A stretch of DNA of 64,000 bases from Flavivirga aquatica (GTDB taxonomy: Bacteria > Bacteroidota > Bacteroidia > Flavobacteriales > Flavobacteriaceae), in assembly GCF_001747085.1 (NCBI RefSeq), contig NZ_MDJD01000054.1, positions 682,001 to 746,000 of the forward strand, in the 5' to 3' direction. Below the pieces are notes generated by a model, which searched no databases, was not told the origin of the DNA, and saw nothing but the letters and a program-made list of their open reading frames with translations. Positions 8,259-17,960 of the stretch are shown in pieces. A program made the translations under genes and the position numbers. Each line of letters begins with the position of its first letter. Position 1 is the stretch's first letter.

Positions 8259-9857
8259 TTATGATTTCGCTGCTTTTATAGCGTCAAGATATCTTTTCAA
8301 TTGCTTTTTAACTACTGGGAATAAGAAAAACAACCCAACCATATTAGGAAACACCATTGCAAAAATCATAGCGTCAGAGAAATCCCAAATAGATTTCATA
8401 CTTGCTGCAGCTCCAATTATTATAAATAATAAGAATAATAACTTATATATTAAATCAGCTGTTTTTCCTCTACCGAATAAAAACTTCCAAGATTGTAATC
8501 CATAATAAGACCAAGAGATCATAGTTGACACTGCAAATAACACTACTGCTATTGTTAAGAACACATTAGAGTAAGGAATATATTGAGCAAAAGCCATTGA
8601 CGTAATTCCTGCACCTTCATATGATATGCCATCTATCATTACCGATCCTTCTCCTCCATATTCAAAGTATCCACCAAAATTAAAAATAATGATCACAAGA
8701 GCTGTCATTGTACAAATAACAACTGTGTCAATAAATGGCTCTAATAAAGCTACCAAACCTTCTGAAGCAGAATATTTAGTTTTTACCGCAGAATGCGCTA
8801 TAGATGCAGAACCTGCCCCTGCTTCATTTGAAAAAGCTGCACGCTTAAACCCTACTAACAAAACACCTATTACGCTACCTACTCCAATTGCTGTAGGATT
8901 GAAGGCTTCTTTCATTATTAAAGCTACAGCATCATCTATTAAAGAAAAGTTACTTAGTATAATATATAAACAAGCAACTAAGTACATAACCGCCATAAAA
9001 GGTACTACTTTCTCCGTTACCTGAGCTATTCTTTTTATTCCGCCTATAATAATAATGCCTACTAAAAGAGCTAGTATCACACCTATTATTGCTCCTGCGC
9101 TTGTACTTTCTAATCCCATTAGTTCTTTTAAAACTATTGTTGCTTGATTAGATTGAGCTGCATTACCACCTCCAAAGGAACCTCCAATACAAAAGATAGC
9201 AAAAAATACTGCTGCTATTTTCCCAAGCATAGTAAATCCTTTTTCCTTTAAACCTTTACTAATGTAATACATTGGACCTCCATATACTGTTCCATCTTCT
9301 CCAACATCTCTATACTGAACTCCTAGCGTACATTCTACAAATTTTGAAGACATTCCTAACAACCCACAAATAATCATCCAAAATGTTGCTCCTGGTCCTC
9401 CAAGCGCTATAGCTAATGCTACACCTGCTATATTTCCATTTCCAACTGTTCCAGAAACAGCTGTTGCTAATGCTTGGAAATGCGTTACTTCTCCTTCTTG
9501 ACTTTCATCTCTAATAGTTTCTATTGCATCTCCACCTGGAGTTGAATCTCCATACATTTCTTCTAAAACAGGTCTATCTATATCATCGTATTTACCTCTA
9601 ACGACATTAATAGCCGTTGGAAATCTTCTAATATTTACAAAACCAAAATATATTGTAAAAAATAAAGCACTTCCTACTAATAAAATTAAAACAAAAGGAA
9701 TTCCTCCTATTTGAAAAAAAATAACGCTACTAAAAAAATCTGAAACAGGCTTAAACGCTTGATCAATTTGTTGGTCTATTCCTACTTCTGTAGTCTCTTG
9801 TGCAGTTGTTAAAAATGGTAGTATTAAGGTAAAAATTGAAAGAAGATATTTCTTCAT
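8259..9857 (-). CDS. Sodium/alanine symporter family (AGCS) transporter
   Basis: This 532-residue inner-membrane protein has about ten to eleven hydrophobic spans. It shows the AGCS pattern: the GTVGNGNIAGVALAI segment, VYGGPMYYISKGL, and FSNEAGAGSASIAHSA, which are sodium and amino-acid site regions of this family. AGCS members import alanine, glycine or related amino acids with sodium. The N-terminus has an extra signal-like hydrophobic stretch and a short polar segment before the first canonical span, making it longer than most bacterial members. It is the first gene of the operon with the two genes downstream. The exact substrate is not evident. Confidence 0.92.
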   Translation of the reverse strand: MKKYLLSIFTLILPFLTTAQETTEVGIDQQIDQAFKPVSDFFSSVIFFQIGGIPFVLILLVGSALFFTIYFGFVNIRRFPTAINVVRGKYDDIDRPVLEEMYGDSTPGGDAIETIRDESQEGEVTHFQALATAVSGTVGNGNIAGVALAIALGGPGATFWMIICGLLGMSSKFVECTLGVQYRDVGEDGTVYGGPMYYISKGLKEKGFTMLGKIAAVFFAIFCIGGSFGGGNAAQSNQATIVLKELMGLESTSAGAIIGVILALLVGIIIIGGIKRIAQVTEKVVPFMAVMYLVACLYIILSNFSLIDDAVALIMKEAFNPTAIGVGSVIGVLLVGFKRAAFSNEAGAGSASIAHSAVKTKYSASEGLVALLEPFIDTVVICTMTALVIIIFNFGGYFEYGGEGSVMIDGISYEGAGITSMAFAQYIPYSNVFLTIAVVLFAVSTMISWSYYGLQSWKFLFGRGKTADLIYKLLFLLFIIIGAAASMKSIWDFSDAMIFAMVFPNMVGLFFLFPVVKKQLKRYLDAIKAAKS

Positions 9858-9963
9858 AGGAGTGAATATTAATTTATTTTATTGAAAAATTCTTATTAAA
9901 AGCCAGCAAGATGCTAAAAAAAAATGGGTTTTTAAAACATAGACAGTTAAAAAAGCAAAAACA

Positions 9964-10983
9964 TTATGTAATATTATACTCAGAATTTAAAGCATTTATT
10001 TGTTCTGGTCTTCCTAAAACAATTATTTTAGAGTCTGGCTCTAATTCTAATTCGGCTTCTGGATTTACTACATATTCTCCCTTTTCATCTTTATAACCAA
10101 TTACAGTACAGCCCGTTTTTTTACGAAGGTCTAGATCTTTAATAGTCCTAACTTCATTTGTATTGTATAATTTTTTAACAGCTACTTCTTCTATATTTAT
10201 ATTAGATTTACCAACAATAGATAAATTATCAATAAATTCCATTAAGCCTGGAACGACAACTAAAGAAGCCATATGATCACCTCCAATTTTATCTGGCAAA
10301 ATAACATTATTAGCGCCTGCAAATTTTAGTTTATCGTATGATGATTCTAACGATGCCCTACTAATAATGTTTATAGTTTTATTTATTTGTCTTGTCGATA
10401 ACACCACAAATAAATTATCGGCATCATTGGGTAATGCAGAAATTAAACAAGAAGCACGATCTACACCTGCTTGAATCAAAGTTTCATCTTCATTGGCATT
10501 ACCTATAACGTATTGTACACCATCAAATCGAAGGTTTTCCTCTAATTCTTTATTTTTTTCAACAACTACAAAAGGGCGATTATGTGTTAATAATTTACGA
10601 GCTGCTTGCTTACCATTTCTTCCATAACCACAAATAATAACATGCTTTTTAAAATTATCTATTTTCTTTTGCATCTTTTTATGTATTAATTCTTCAACAT
10701 CATTTTTACTTAAAATATATTCTGTAATTATTGAGAGTGCATAACCTACTATTACGACACTTGCTAAAATTAAAAATATGGTAAAAATTTTGGATTGATT
10801 ATCTAACGGAACAACTTCACCAAAACCAACAGTAGTCATGGTTATAACTGTCATATATAAAGCATCAACCCAAGAGTAATCTGAAATTATTTTATAACCA
10901 GAAACCCCAATTAGCAAAATAACAACTAACAAAAATAAAGCTGTATATATTTTAGTTCTAAAAAATTTTATTAGTGGATTCAT
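9964..10983 (-). CDS. Potassium channel with RCK (TrkA) domains
   Basis: This 339-residue protein has two membrane segments around a pore loop with the selectivity filter TVGFGE (residues 51-56). A Rossmann-type TrkA-N domain follows (nucleotide loop VIICGYGRNGKQ, about 114-125), and then a TrkA-C domain at about 255-339. It is a Kch/MthK-type two-TM channel gated by ligand binding to the RCK module. A conserved Bacteroidota order places it after DUF2851 and PspC genes; here the gaps are 88 and 21 bases. Confidence 0.93.
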   Translation of the reverse strand: MNPLIKFFRTKIYTALFLLVVILLIGVSGYKIISDYSWVDALYMTVITMTTVGFGEVVPLDNQSKIFTIFLILASVVIVGYALSIITEYILSKNDVEELIHKKMQKKIDNFKKHVIICGYGRNGKQAARKLLTHNRPFVVVEKNKELEENLRFDGVQYVIGNANEDETLIQAGVDRASCLISALPNDADNLFVVLSTRQINKTINIISRASLESSYDKLKFAGANNVILPDKIGGDHMASLVVVPGLMEFIDNLSIVGKSNINIEEVAVKKLYNTNEVRTIKDLDLRKKTGCTVIGYKDEKGEYVVNPEAELELEPDSKIIVLGRPEQINALNSEYNIT

Positions 10984-11071
10984 CTACTAATGAAATTTTT
11001 TAATAGTACAGATATAATTCATATAATTATACTTAAATTAATATGATGGTTAATTTTACTTATTTCATCTA

Positions 11072-11314
11072 TTATAAATCAAAAACAGACGAACGTTTTG
11101 TATAGATCAAATCTTTAATTCGCATCCAAAATGCTAAAAATAAGTACAACGTAAAACCAAAACCCACTGTAACAAAAGTTATATACATAAAAGAAGTTCT
11201 AACAACTTTTGCCCTAATACCTAGTCTATCTGCTATACGCTGACAAACATAATATCCGTGTTTTTGAAAAAACAATAACGGTTTGTAAATATTGTTCATG
11301 CTGCAATTTAACAC
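11072..11314 (-). CDS. PspC-domain small membrane protein
   Basis: This 80-residue protein has a PspC domain. A short N-terminal part (FQKHGYYVCQRIADRLGI) leads into one or two hydrophobic spans (about 45-66) with the conserved glycine-rich FVTVGFGFTLYLFLAFWM. PspC proteins sense envelope stress or partner other membrane factors, but free-standing small PspC proteins in Bacteroidota are uncharacterised. It is co-directional with DUF2851 (21-base gap) and the potassium channel. Confidence 0.85.
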   Translation of the reverse strand: MLNCSMNNIYKPLLFFQKHGYYVCQRIADRLGIRAKVVRTSFMYITFVTVGFGFTLYLFLAFWMRIKDLIYTKRSSVFDL

Positions 11315-11335
11315 TAAGTTTATTTGTTTAAAAGT

Positions 11336-12607
11336 TTATTTGTTTAAAAATGAATTTCCTATTGCACATTTCAAACATTTATTTTTGTCACAATACGCTG
11401 TCTTAAGCTGAATGAGCGCTTGCGAATCTAATGCTGAACTCGAGCACTTTTTTAAATTATTAAAGGCTTTTATTATGTTATTTTTTTCTGAATCTATTAT
11501 TGACGCTATCTTAATAATATTATCATCTATAATTTCGCCTTTTTGTTTAGCATAACAAAATTTAATTGGTAAAATAGTATTTATTAAAATTAATTCTACA
11601 AAGGGTTTAGTAAGTGTTTTATTTAATGCTTTTGATTCTTTTTGAAATGTATAATGTGTTTCCCAAAACTTAGAGGTTGATACTTTAAAGAGATCGTAAA
11701 AACCTTTTAATTCGTTTATCTCTATAACTTTTGAAAATAAATTTTGATATTTATGGTATAAACTTGCCAGTTGAGACAATCGAATTGTTGGAAAATTAGG
11801 TGGCCGAAGTCTAAAAAACTGTACTGGTGCTACCTGATTATTTTCTAAATTGAATTTTTGCTTTAAAAACTTATAGTCTTTAACAAGATTTAAATAATAT
11901 GGTGTTTGCAAATCATCTTCTAATTGACCTGCTTGTCCTAATAACAATGCTTCTAAAGTTTGTTGATTGGGTTGTGTTTTTCTTATAATTGAAAAATCTA
12001 AAGATTGTGCTATACTAAAAAACGATTCTCCATTTACTTTTAGTCCAAAATTTTTAGCTAGCATTTTAAACAATACAGCCTCCCAATCATTTTTTGATTC
12101 TTTTAATAAAGCCTCGATGGTTTTCGATTTTCTCTCTAAGCGTTCAAAGTATAAACGTTCTTTCCAATTATTTAGAACAAAATTATCTATTGACGCAAAA
12201 TTATTTTCACAATTAATCCACTTACTTTGTTTAGAAAATAGTTTTTCATAATTATTTATAACAGATATATCTATAAAATCTTTTAACTGTAAGGTAGGTA
12301 TAGACGTATTATCTTTTCTAAAAACATCTGTATCATGTTCCCAAACAACATGTAGAATAACATTGTCATATGCCCTATCCTGTTCATGGTTATGCAAAAA
12401 CCAATCTGATGATTTTATATGAATCTCTACATTACCTGCCCATAACTGTTCTCCCAATCTAAGTTTAGCATTGAAAAAATCTGGCCCCGAATTTAGGTTA
12501 TGTTGACCTCCATTGGTAATTATAATAGATTTTCCTAAAACCGTTTTTAAATTATTTATTTGAAACTTTTTATGTTTCCATATATAGTGTAGAAAATCTT
12601 CTTGCAT
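11336..12607 (-). CDS. DUF2851 family protein
   Basis: This 423-residue soluble protein belongs to DUF2851, a family almost confined to Bacteroidota. It starts MQEDFLHYIWKHKKF and contains GQHNLNSGPDFFNAKL and WAGNVEIHIKSSDW (about residues 33-90), the family's best conserved block. That block resembles a nuclease-like fold core with acidic and lysine residues (PD...E-x-K), but a nuclease role is only inference. The C-terminus has four cysteines (CDKNKCLKCAIGNSF plus an earlier Cys) that could bind a metal. It leads the DUF2851-PspC-channel group. Confidence 0.85.
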   Translation of the reverse strand: MQEDFLHYIWKHKKFQINNLKTVLGKSIIITNGGQHNLNSGPDFFNAKLRLGEQLWAGNVEIHIKSSDWFLHNHEQDRAYDNVILHVVWEHDTDVFRKDNTSIPTLQLKDFIDISVINNYEKLFSKQSKWINCENNFASIDNFVLNNWKERLYFERLERKSKTIEALLKESKNDWEAVLFKMLAKNFGLKVNGESFFSIAQSLDFSIIRKTQPNQQTLEALLLGQAGQLEDDLQTPYYLNLVKDYKFLKQKFNLENNQVAPVQFFRLRPPNFPTIRLSQLASLYHKYQNLFSKVIEINELKGFYDLFKVSTSKFWETHYTFQKESKALNKTLTKPFVELILINTILPIKFCYAKQKGEIIDDNIIKIASIIDSEKNNIIKAFNNLKKCSSSALDSQALIQLKTAYCDKNKCLKCAIGNSFLNK

Positions 12608-12758
12608 ACTTTTAAATATGTACTACATTTTATATTAATAGTTGTAATCATAAATAACGCTTAGCTAATTTTTAAATTGCAGGGTTAATTATTTTAGTTT
12701 AGCTTACACTATAAATACTCGTATATTCTATGATAAGATCACTTTTGTTAAAACTTAT

Positions 12759-13994
12759 TTATTGAAATCTAATAGCTTTTACTGGAGAGATTTTTGTAAT
12801 AATATATGATGGCACTAAAAGCATAAGCAAACATAATATTAGTGTTCCTACGTTTAGGGCTACTATATAACCCAAACTAATAAAAACAGGTGCTTCCGAC
12901 ACATAATATACAGTAGGGTCTAAAGGGAATAGTTTAAAATATTTTTGAGCTAATAAAATCCCTAAACCTAAAATATTCCCCCAAAACAGCCCTAAAAGAA
13001 TAAGATAAGATGCATTATATAAAAAGAGTTTACGTATACTCCAATTATTACTTCCTAAAGCCTTCAAAATACCTATCATTTGAGTACGTTCAAGAATTAA
13101 AACCAATAATGCTGTAATCATATTAATACCTGCTACCAATATCATGATAGCTATAATTCCATAAATATTTTTATCAAATATTTTTATCCAATCAAAAATG
13201 GTTGGATATTTAGTTGTTATCGTATTAGAATCTATTAATGTTGGCATTTCTGCATGAATCTCAGCTCCTTTTTGCTCTAGTTCATCATAATCATCTATAA
13301 AGACTTCAAAACTCCCTATTTCATCCGACTTCCATTTATTAATGCGTTGAATATGACGTATATCTCCTATAAGATATTGTGCATCAAAATCTTGAAATCC
13401 TGAATTATACACACCAACAATATTATAAGTAATTATATTAGGCAACTTTTCTGGATCGTCTTTAGAAAAGACCATTTGAAACTTATCCCCTACCTTAAAA
13501 TATAATCGTTTAGCTAAATATTCTGAGATTAAAACTTCCTCATTTCTTTTTTTTGTATAGTCTGGAAGACGTCCTTCAACTAAAAATTCTTGATAATACT
13601 CCCAATTATAATCTCCTCCAACACCTTTTAAGTAAGCGCCTTCAAAATCCGTTTCGGTACGTATAACACCAAATTTTGCAGCTATTGCCTGAATGTGCTT
13701 AACACCTGTAACTGACTTAAATTCAGGATAAAAATCTTGTTTTTTAGATATTGGATAAACGCTTTCATGAGAATTATTGCTATCATAATTACTAATAGTA
13801 ACATGCCCATTAAACGCCACTACTTTGTCCCGTATTTTTTGCTGCAAGCCTATTCCCGTTGCAATAGCAATCATCATAACAACAATACCTATAGCAATAG
13901 CTGCAATACCAATTTTTATTATTGGCGCCGATATGCTACTTTTATACGCTTTACTACCAATAATGCGTTTAGCTAAAAAAAACTCGTAACTCAA
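12759..13994 (-). CDS. ABC transporter permease, LolC/LolE-like
   Basis: This 411-residue inner-membrane protein has the MacB/LolE layout. It has one N-terminal span (about 23-48), a large periplasmic domain (about 50-270) and three C-terminal FtsX-type spans (about 275-400) ending in ISPVKAIRFQ. LolC/E-type permeases extract lipoproteins for delivery to the outer membrane with a LolD ATPase, which is not adjacent here. The start is a TTG; the protein then opens MSYEFFLAKRIIGSK, as in homologues. The start codon is only 8 bases from the ATG of the divergent NamZ-like gene, so the promoter must lie in that gene. Confidence 0.85.
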   Translation of the reverse strand: MSYEFFLAKRIIGSKAYKSSISAPIIKIGIAAIAIGIVVMMIAIATGIGLQQKIRDKVVAFNGHVTISNYDSNNSHESVYPISKKQDFYPEFKSVTGVKHIQAIAAKFGVIRTETDFEGAYLKGVGGDYNWEYYQEFLVEGRLPDYTKKRNEEVLISEYLAKRLYFKVGDKFQMVFSKDDPEKLPNIITYNIVGVYNSGFQDFDAQYLIGDIRHIQRINKWKSDEIGSFEVFIDDYDELEQKGAEIHAEMPTLIDSNTITTKYPTIFDWIKIFDKNIYGIIAIMILVAGINMITALLVLILERTQMIGILKALGSNNWSIRKLFLYNASYLILLGLFWGNILGLGILLAQKYFKLFPLDPTVYYVSEAPVFISLGYIVALNVGTLILCLLMLLVPSYIITKISPVKAIRFQ

Positions 13995-14002
13995 AATTTA
14001 CT

Positions 14003-15253
14003 ATGCGGTTTAATATTTTCAAAAATACTGTTTTATTATTTGTTCTGGTAATGATTTCTTGTGCAAACTTGTCTAAACCTAAAGACCAAAATAAAAAAAC
14101 GAAAGAAATCCAAAATAAAAAAACATTAACAAAAAAGCTTACTCCTATTGTTGGAGCGAATCAATTTAAACATTATTTACCATTATTAAAAGAGAAACGT
14201 GTTGGAATAGTTGCAAATCAAACTTCTGTAGTCTTTAAAGGTGAAAATAATTTTACTCACCTAGTAGATTCTTTATTGGCTTTAAATATTAATGTGAAAA
14301 AAGTATTTGCGCCTGAACATGGTTTTAGAGGTTCTGCAGATGCAGGAGAAGTTGTTAAAGATGGTATTGATACTAAAACTAATCTACCTATCGTATCTCT
14401 TTACGGAAAAAACAAAAAACCTTCAAAAGAACAGCTTCAAGGTTTAGACATTGTTATTTTTGATATCCAAGATGTAGGTGCTCGTTTTTATACTTATATA
14501 TCTTCTCTACATTACGTTATGGAAGCTTGTGCAGAACAAGGCATTCCTGTTATAATTTTAGACAGACCTAATCCTAATGGTCATTATATTGATGGTCCTA
14601 TTTTAGAAAAAGAACATAAAAGCTTTGTAGGCATGCATCCTATTCCCATAGCTCATGGTATGACTATTGGGGAATATGCAAAAATGATAAATGGTGAAAA
14701 ATGGTTAGCAAATAATGTACAATGTAAACTAACGATTATTCCTATTAAAAACTATAATCATAAATTAAATTATAGTTTACCTATAAAACCAAGTCCTAAT
14801 TTGCCTAATGATAAATCTATTAATCTTTACCCTAGTTTATGCTTTTTTGAAGGCACAAACGTGAGTATTGGAAGAGGTACAAACAAGCAATTTCAAGTGA
14901 TTGGATCTCCTTTTTTCTTTTTAAAAGGACATCATTATGAATTCATTCCAAAGCCTAATTATGGAGCAAAATACCCTAAACATGAAAATAAAATATGTCA
15001 TGGGTATGATTTATCAAATTATAACGACTTAGAGGGTATTAATTTAAAATGGTTGATTGAATTTTATAATGCCAATAAACAATATGCTCCAAAAGAAACA
15101 TTCTTTAGTAATTTCTTTACAAAATTAGCTGGTACCAAAAAATTACAGCAGCAAATTGAAGTTGGTATGACAGAAAAAGCTATTAAAAAAACTTGGATAT
15201 CTGGATTAGAGAAATTTAAAAAAACCCGTGAAAACTATTTAATTTACCCCTAA
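14003..15253 (+). CDS. NamZ-like exo-beta-N-acetylmuramidase (DUF1343)
   Basis: This 416-residue protein has a lipoprotein-type signal (LVMISC, Cys at residue 19). The DUF1343 core then follows: APEHGFRGSADAGE, SLYG, DIQDVGARFYTY, DRPNPNG, and a C-terminal domain. NamZ of Bacillus is the characterised member; it removes terminal N-acetylmuramic acid from peptidoglycan chains. The gene is followed 12 bases later by a beta-lactamase-fold serine hydrolase, a pairing that recurs in cell-wall recycling loci. It is divergent from the LolE-like gene with almost no spacer. The enzyme class is well supported, the exact substrate inferred. Confidence 0.87.
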   Translation: MRFNIFKNTVLLFVLVMISCANLSKPKDQNKKTKEIQNKKTLTKKLTPIVGANQFKHYLPLLKEKRVGIVANQTSVVFKGENNFTHLVDSLLALNINVKKVFAPEHGFRGSADAGEVVKDGIDTKTNLPIVSLYGKNKKPSKEQLQGLDIVIFDIQDVGARFYTYISSLHYVMEACAEQGIPVIILDRPNPNGHYIDGPILEKEHKSFVGMHPIPIAHGMTIGEYAKMINGEKWLANNVQCKLTIIPIKNYNHKLNYSLPIKPSPNLPNDKSINLYPSLCFFEGTNVSIGRGTNKQFQVIGSPFFFLKGHHYEFIPKPNYGAKYPKHENKICHGYDLSNYNDLEGINLKWLIEFYNANKQYAPKETFFSNFFTKLAGTKKLQQQIEVGMTEKAIKKTWISGLEKFKKTRENYLIYP

Positions 15254-15265
15254 AAACTGAATAAA

Positions 15266-16330
15266 TTGAAACGTATTATAGCATCTTTAATCCTATTATT
15301 GACTTCAATAGGCTTTAGTCAAAATATTGATAACTCTATTGATTCAAAAATTAAAACTGCTAGAAAACAAGCTAAAAAGTTTTTACGTAAACAAAGGGTT
15401 CCAGGTATGTCCATCTCTATTTCTCAAAAAGATGAACTCATTTGGTCTGAAGGTTTTGGTCATGCTAAACGAAAACCTAAAGTAAAAATCAATCCTAATA
15501 AAACTCTTTTTAGAATAGCTAGCATATCAAAATCTATCACAGCGGTTACTCTAGCCAAATTATTAGATGACAATATTATTAATTTAGATGAAAGCATTTA
15601 CACATATCTTCCCGATTTTCCTAAAAAGACATATGATTTCACTGTTAGAGAATTAGGTGGCCATTTAGCAGGAGTTAGACACTATAAAGGCAGTGAATAT
15701 TCTCTTAATAAAAAAATGCAAATTACTGAAGGTTTAGATTTATTTAAAAATGATCCTCTTTTATTTGAACCTTCAACTCAGTTTTTTTATAATTCATTTG
15801 GATATGTTTTATTAAGTGCTATTATGCAAAAAGCTTCAAAAATAGGTTTTAACACATTGGTTAACAATTCTATTCTAAAGCCTTTACAAATGACTAATAC
15901 TTTATTGGACGCATCAGACATTAATATTCCAAATAAAACTCATTTTTACAGAGGAAAACATATTCTATCTAATTCAGTAGCTAATGAATATAAGGTTGCT
16001 GCTGGTGGTTTTTTATCAACTTCAGAAGATTTAATAAAAATAGGACAAGAAATTATTTCACCTCAATTTATTTCAAAAGCATCATTGTCTCAACTTATAA
16101 CATCTCAAAAATTAAAATCAGGTAACAACACAGGTTACGGTATTGGTTTTTCAGTTGAATACACTAAAAACAATACTCCTAAATACTATCATACTGGCGG
16201 AGGTGTAGGTGCCTCAACTATTCTTTTAATTTATCCAAAAGAAGCTATTGTTATTTGTATATTAACTAATAAATCTGGTGTTGAAACACATAAAATTGGA
16301 AAAACATTAGAGTCAATTTTTGTAGAATAA
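15266..16330 (+). CDS. Serine hydrolase, beta-lactamase/AmpC-like family
   Basis: This 354-residue secreted enzyme starts at a TTG and has a signal peptide ending near GFSQ (about residue 19). It has the penicillin-binding triad: SISK as the SxxK nucleophile motif (about residue 93), a YNS element at about 177, and HTGG (about 311) in the KTG position. Class C-type family members include esterases, D-amino-acid peptidases and carboxypeptidases. Following the NamZ-like gene by 12 bases, it probably acts on peptidoglycan fragments. Antibiotic resistance is not implied. Confidence 0.85.
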   Translation: MKRIIASLILLLTSIGFSQNIDNSIDSKIKTARKQAKKFLRKQRVPGMSISISQKDELIWSEGFGHAKRKPKVKINPNKTLFRIASISKSITAVTLAKLLDDNIINLDESIYTYLPDFPKKTYDFTVRELGGHLAGVRHYKGSEYSLNKKMQITEGLDLFKNDPLLFEPSTQFFYNSFGYVLLSAIMQKASKIGFNTLVNNSILKPLQMTNTLLDASDINIPNKTHFYRGKHILSNSVANEYKVAAGGFLSTSEDLIKIGQEIISPQFISKASLSQLITSQKLKSGNNTGYGIGFSVEYTKNNTPKYYHTGGGVGASTILLIYPKEAIVICILTNKSGVETHKIGKTLESIFVE

Positions 16331-16413
16331 AATGTTTTAAAAAAAAACTAAACTATCTTTCTTATTTATATGTTTTATTATACAGTTTTATAAACGACTA
16401 TTGCTGCTAAAAA

Positions 16414-16908
16414 CTAAACCTTAATTCGTTTTTTCATCTCTTCAACAATATTAAATGCAGCAGGACAAATGGCTACATTTTTTAATGTTAGGTTTGATAT
16501 TTGTTGAAATTTTTTTCGATCCGTATGTGGGAACTCTCGGCATGCTTTTGGTCTTACATCATAAATTGAACAATAATTATCTGTTCCTAAAAATGTACAT
16601 GGTACACTTTGCAATACATAATCATTATCTTCATCAACTCGTAAATATTGATTAATAAATTGCTGCGCTTTCATTCTAAAATGTTTTGCTATACGGTTTA
16701 CGTCCTTATCGGTAAATAAAGGCCCCGTAGTTTTACAGCAGTTCGCACATTTTAAACAATCAGTTTTTTTAAATTCTTCATCATGTAAATCCTCCATCAA
16801 ATAATCTAATTTTTTAGGTGGTTTATTTTTTAGCTTCGTGAAGAATTTTTTGTTTTCGTTATGTTTATCTTTGGCGAGCTTTGGAAGATTGTTTATAATG
16901 TCTTGCAT
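16414..16908 (-). CDS. YkgJ-type cysteine-cluster protein
   Basis: This 164-residue cytoplasmic protein contains CLKCANCC near residue 55 and three further cysteines in PCTFLGTDNYCSIYDVRPKACREFP (read as two short segments, about 103-127). That is the CxxCxxCC...C...C...C pattern of the YkgJ family, likely an Fe-S or zinc site. The family has no settled function. It is convergent with the serine hydrolase gene and stands alone. The frame on the opposite strand is a shadow. Confidence 0.85.
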   Translation of the reverse strand: MQDIINNLPKLAKDKHNENKKFFTKLKNKPPKKLDYLMEDLHDEEFKKTDCLKCANCCKTTGPLFTDKDVNRIAKHFRMKAQQFINQYLRVDEDNDYVLQSVPCTFLGTDNYCSIYDVRPKACREFPHTDRKKFQQISNLTLKNVAICPAAFNIVEEMKKRIKV

Positions 16909-17062
16909 GGTACAAAAATAATATTTTACGTCATTACGAAAGAATAATGGTTAAAGTAATCTTTAAAAAGATTACAATACCTCAACTCTGTTCTATACAG
17001 ACTTTTTAGGACATCTTAATGACAAACAAGTTTCCGACTTTACGGAAGTAAAAAACTATTAA

Positions 17063-17770
17063 ATGAAAGATCTTTTTGGAAAAGCTTTATTAGATTATCA
17101 AAATGGGAATTACACTGAAGATATTATTACTTCTACAAGTATTTCTGATGATGACGTTTTACCTCTTCCTTATTTGTTTAGAGATTTTAAAGACATGCCT
17201 AAGCTTGAACAAAAAGCTTTAAAATTAACAAAAGGTTCTGTGCTAGACGTTGGTTGTGGTTCTGGAGTCCATAGTTTTTACTTACAACAAAAAGGTTTTT
17301 CTGTTAAAGCTATTGACATTTCAAATGGAGCTATTAACGTTGCTAAACAACGTGGTGTTATAAACGCAGAAATAAAAGATATTTTAGATGAAACTCAAAC
17401 ATTTGATACAATTTTATTATTAATGAATGGGACTGGTGTTTTTCAAGAACTATCACAAGTATCTAAATACTTATCTCATTTAAAAAGCTTATTAAACCCA
17501 AATGGACAAATTTTGATTGATTCTTCTGATATTAAATACATGTATGAGGATGAAGATGGTGGTTTTTGGATAGATACTAATACCTCTTTTTATGGTGAAC
17601 TCGACTATTTTTTATCTTATAAAGGAGAAGAGGAATTACCTATGAAATGGTTATATCTAGGATTTGACACTTTAAAACTCGCTTGTGAAGCTGTTGGGCT
17701 AAATTGTGAATTAGTTATAGAAGGTAATCATTTTGATTATTTAGCGAGGTTAACTCCTGCACAGGTCTAA
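17063..17770 (+). CDS. Class I SAM-dependent methyltransferase
   Basis: This 235-residue protein has the methyltransferase motif I VLDVGCGSGVHSF at about residues 60-72, motif II AIDIS (about 83), and a ILLLMNGTGVFQEL stretch at the post-I/II sheet. No fused domain is present. The substrate cannot be told from the sequence. It is monocistronic and convergent with the beta-barrel gene at 17961. A conserved C-terminal hydrophobic-acidic part (YKGEEELPMKWLYLGFD) suggests a defined small-molecule subgroup rather than an RNA methylase. Confidence 0.85.
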   Translation: MKDLFGKALLDYQNGNYTEDIITSTSISDDDVLPLPYLFRDFKDMPKLEQKALKLTKGSVLDVGCGSGVHSFYLQQKGFSVKAIDISNGAINVAKQRGVINAEIKDILDETQTFDTILLLMNGTGVFQELSQVSKYLSHLKSLLNPNGQILIDSSDIKYMYEDEDGGFWIDTNTSFYGELDYFLSYKGEEELPMKWLYLGFDTLKLACEAVGLNCELVIEGNHFDYLARLTPAQV

Positions 17771-17847
17771 TATATTTTAATTTATTCTCGCGTAAATATT
17801 CGCAAAGTTTCACTAAAAAAATGAGCAAAGAATATTTAACTACCATA

Positions 17848-17883
17848 ACTTCTATGCTTAAAATTTAATTCAAACATAGAAGT
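17848..17883. terminator. Inverted repeat between convergent genes
   Basis: The 9-base arms ACTTCTATG (17848-17856) and CATAGAAGT (17875-17883) flank an 18-base AT-rich loop. The + strand downstream contains a run of six T (after ATA). It may end the methyltransferase transcript, but the long loop makes it weak. Confidence 0.35.
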
Positions 17884-17960
17884 CTCATATTTTTTATATT
17901 TCGAAACAAAACTTCAATAAAGTTTTCTTTCTTTTTCTTAGAAAATAGAATATATAAACG

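Noticed and set aside
8626-9024. 132-codon plus-strand frame opposite the AGCS gene
   Set aside because: Serine/threonine/isoleucine-rich translation typical of the antisense of a membrane protein; the AGCS frame explains the conservation.
15266-16330. Antibiotic-resistance beta-lactamase
   Set aside because: The protein only has the family fold motifs. Its place next to a muramidase gene favours a peptidoglycan role, and nothing points to drug hydrolysis.
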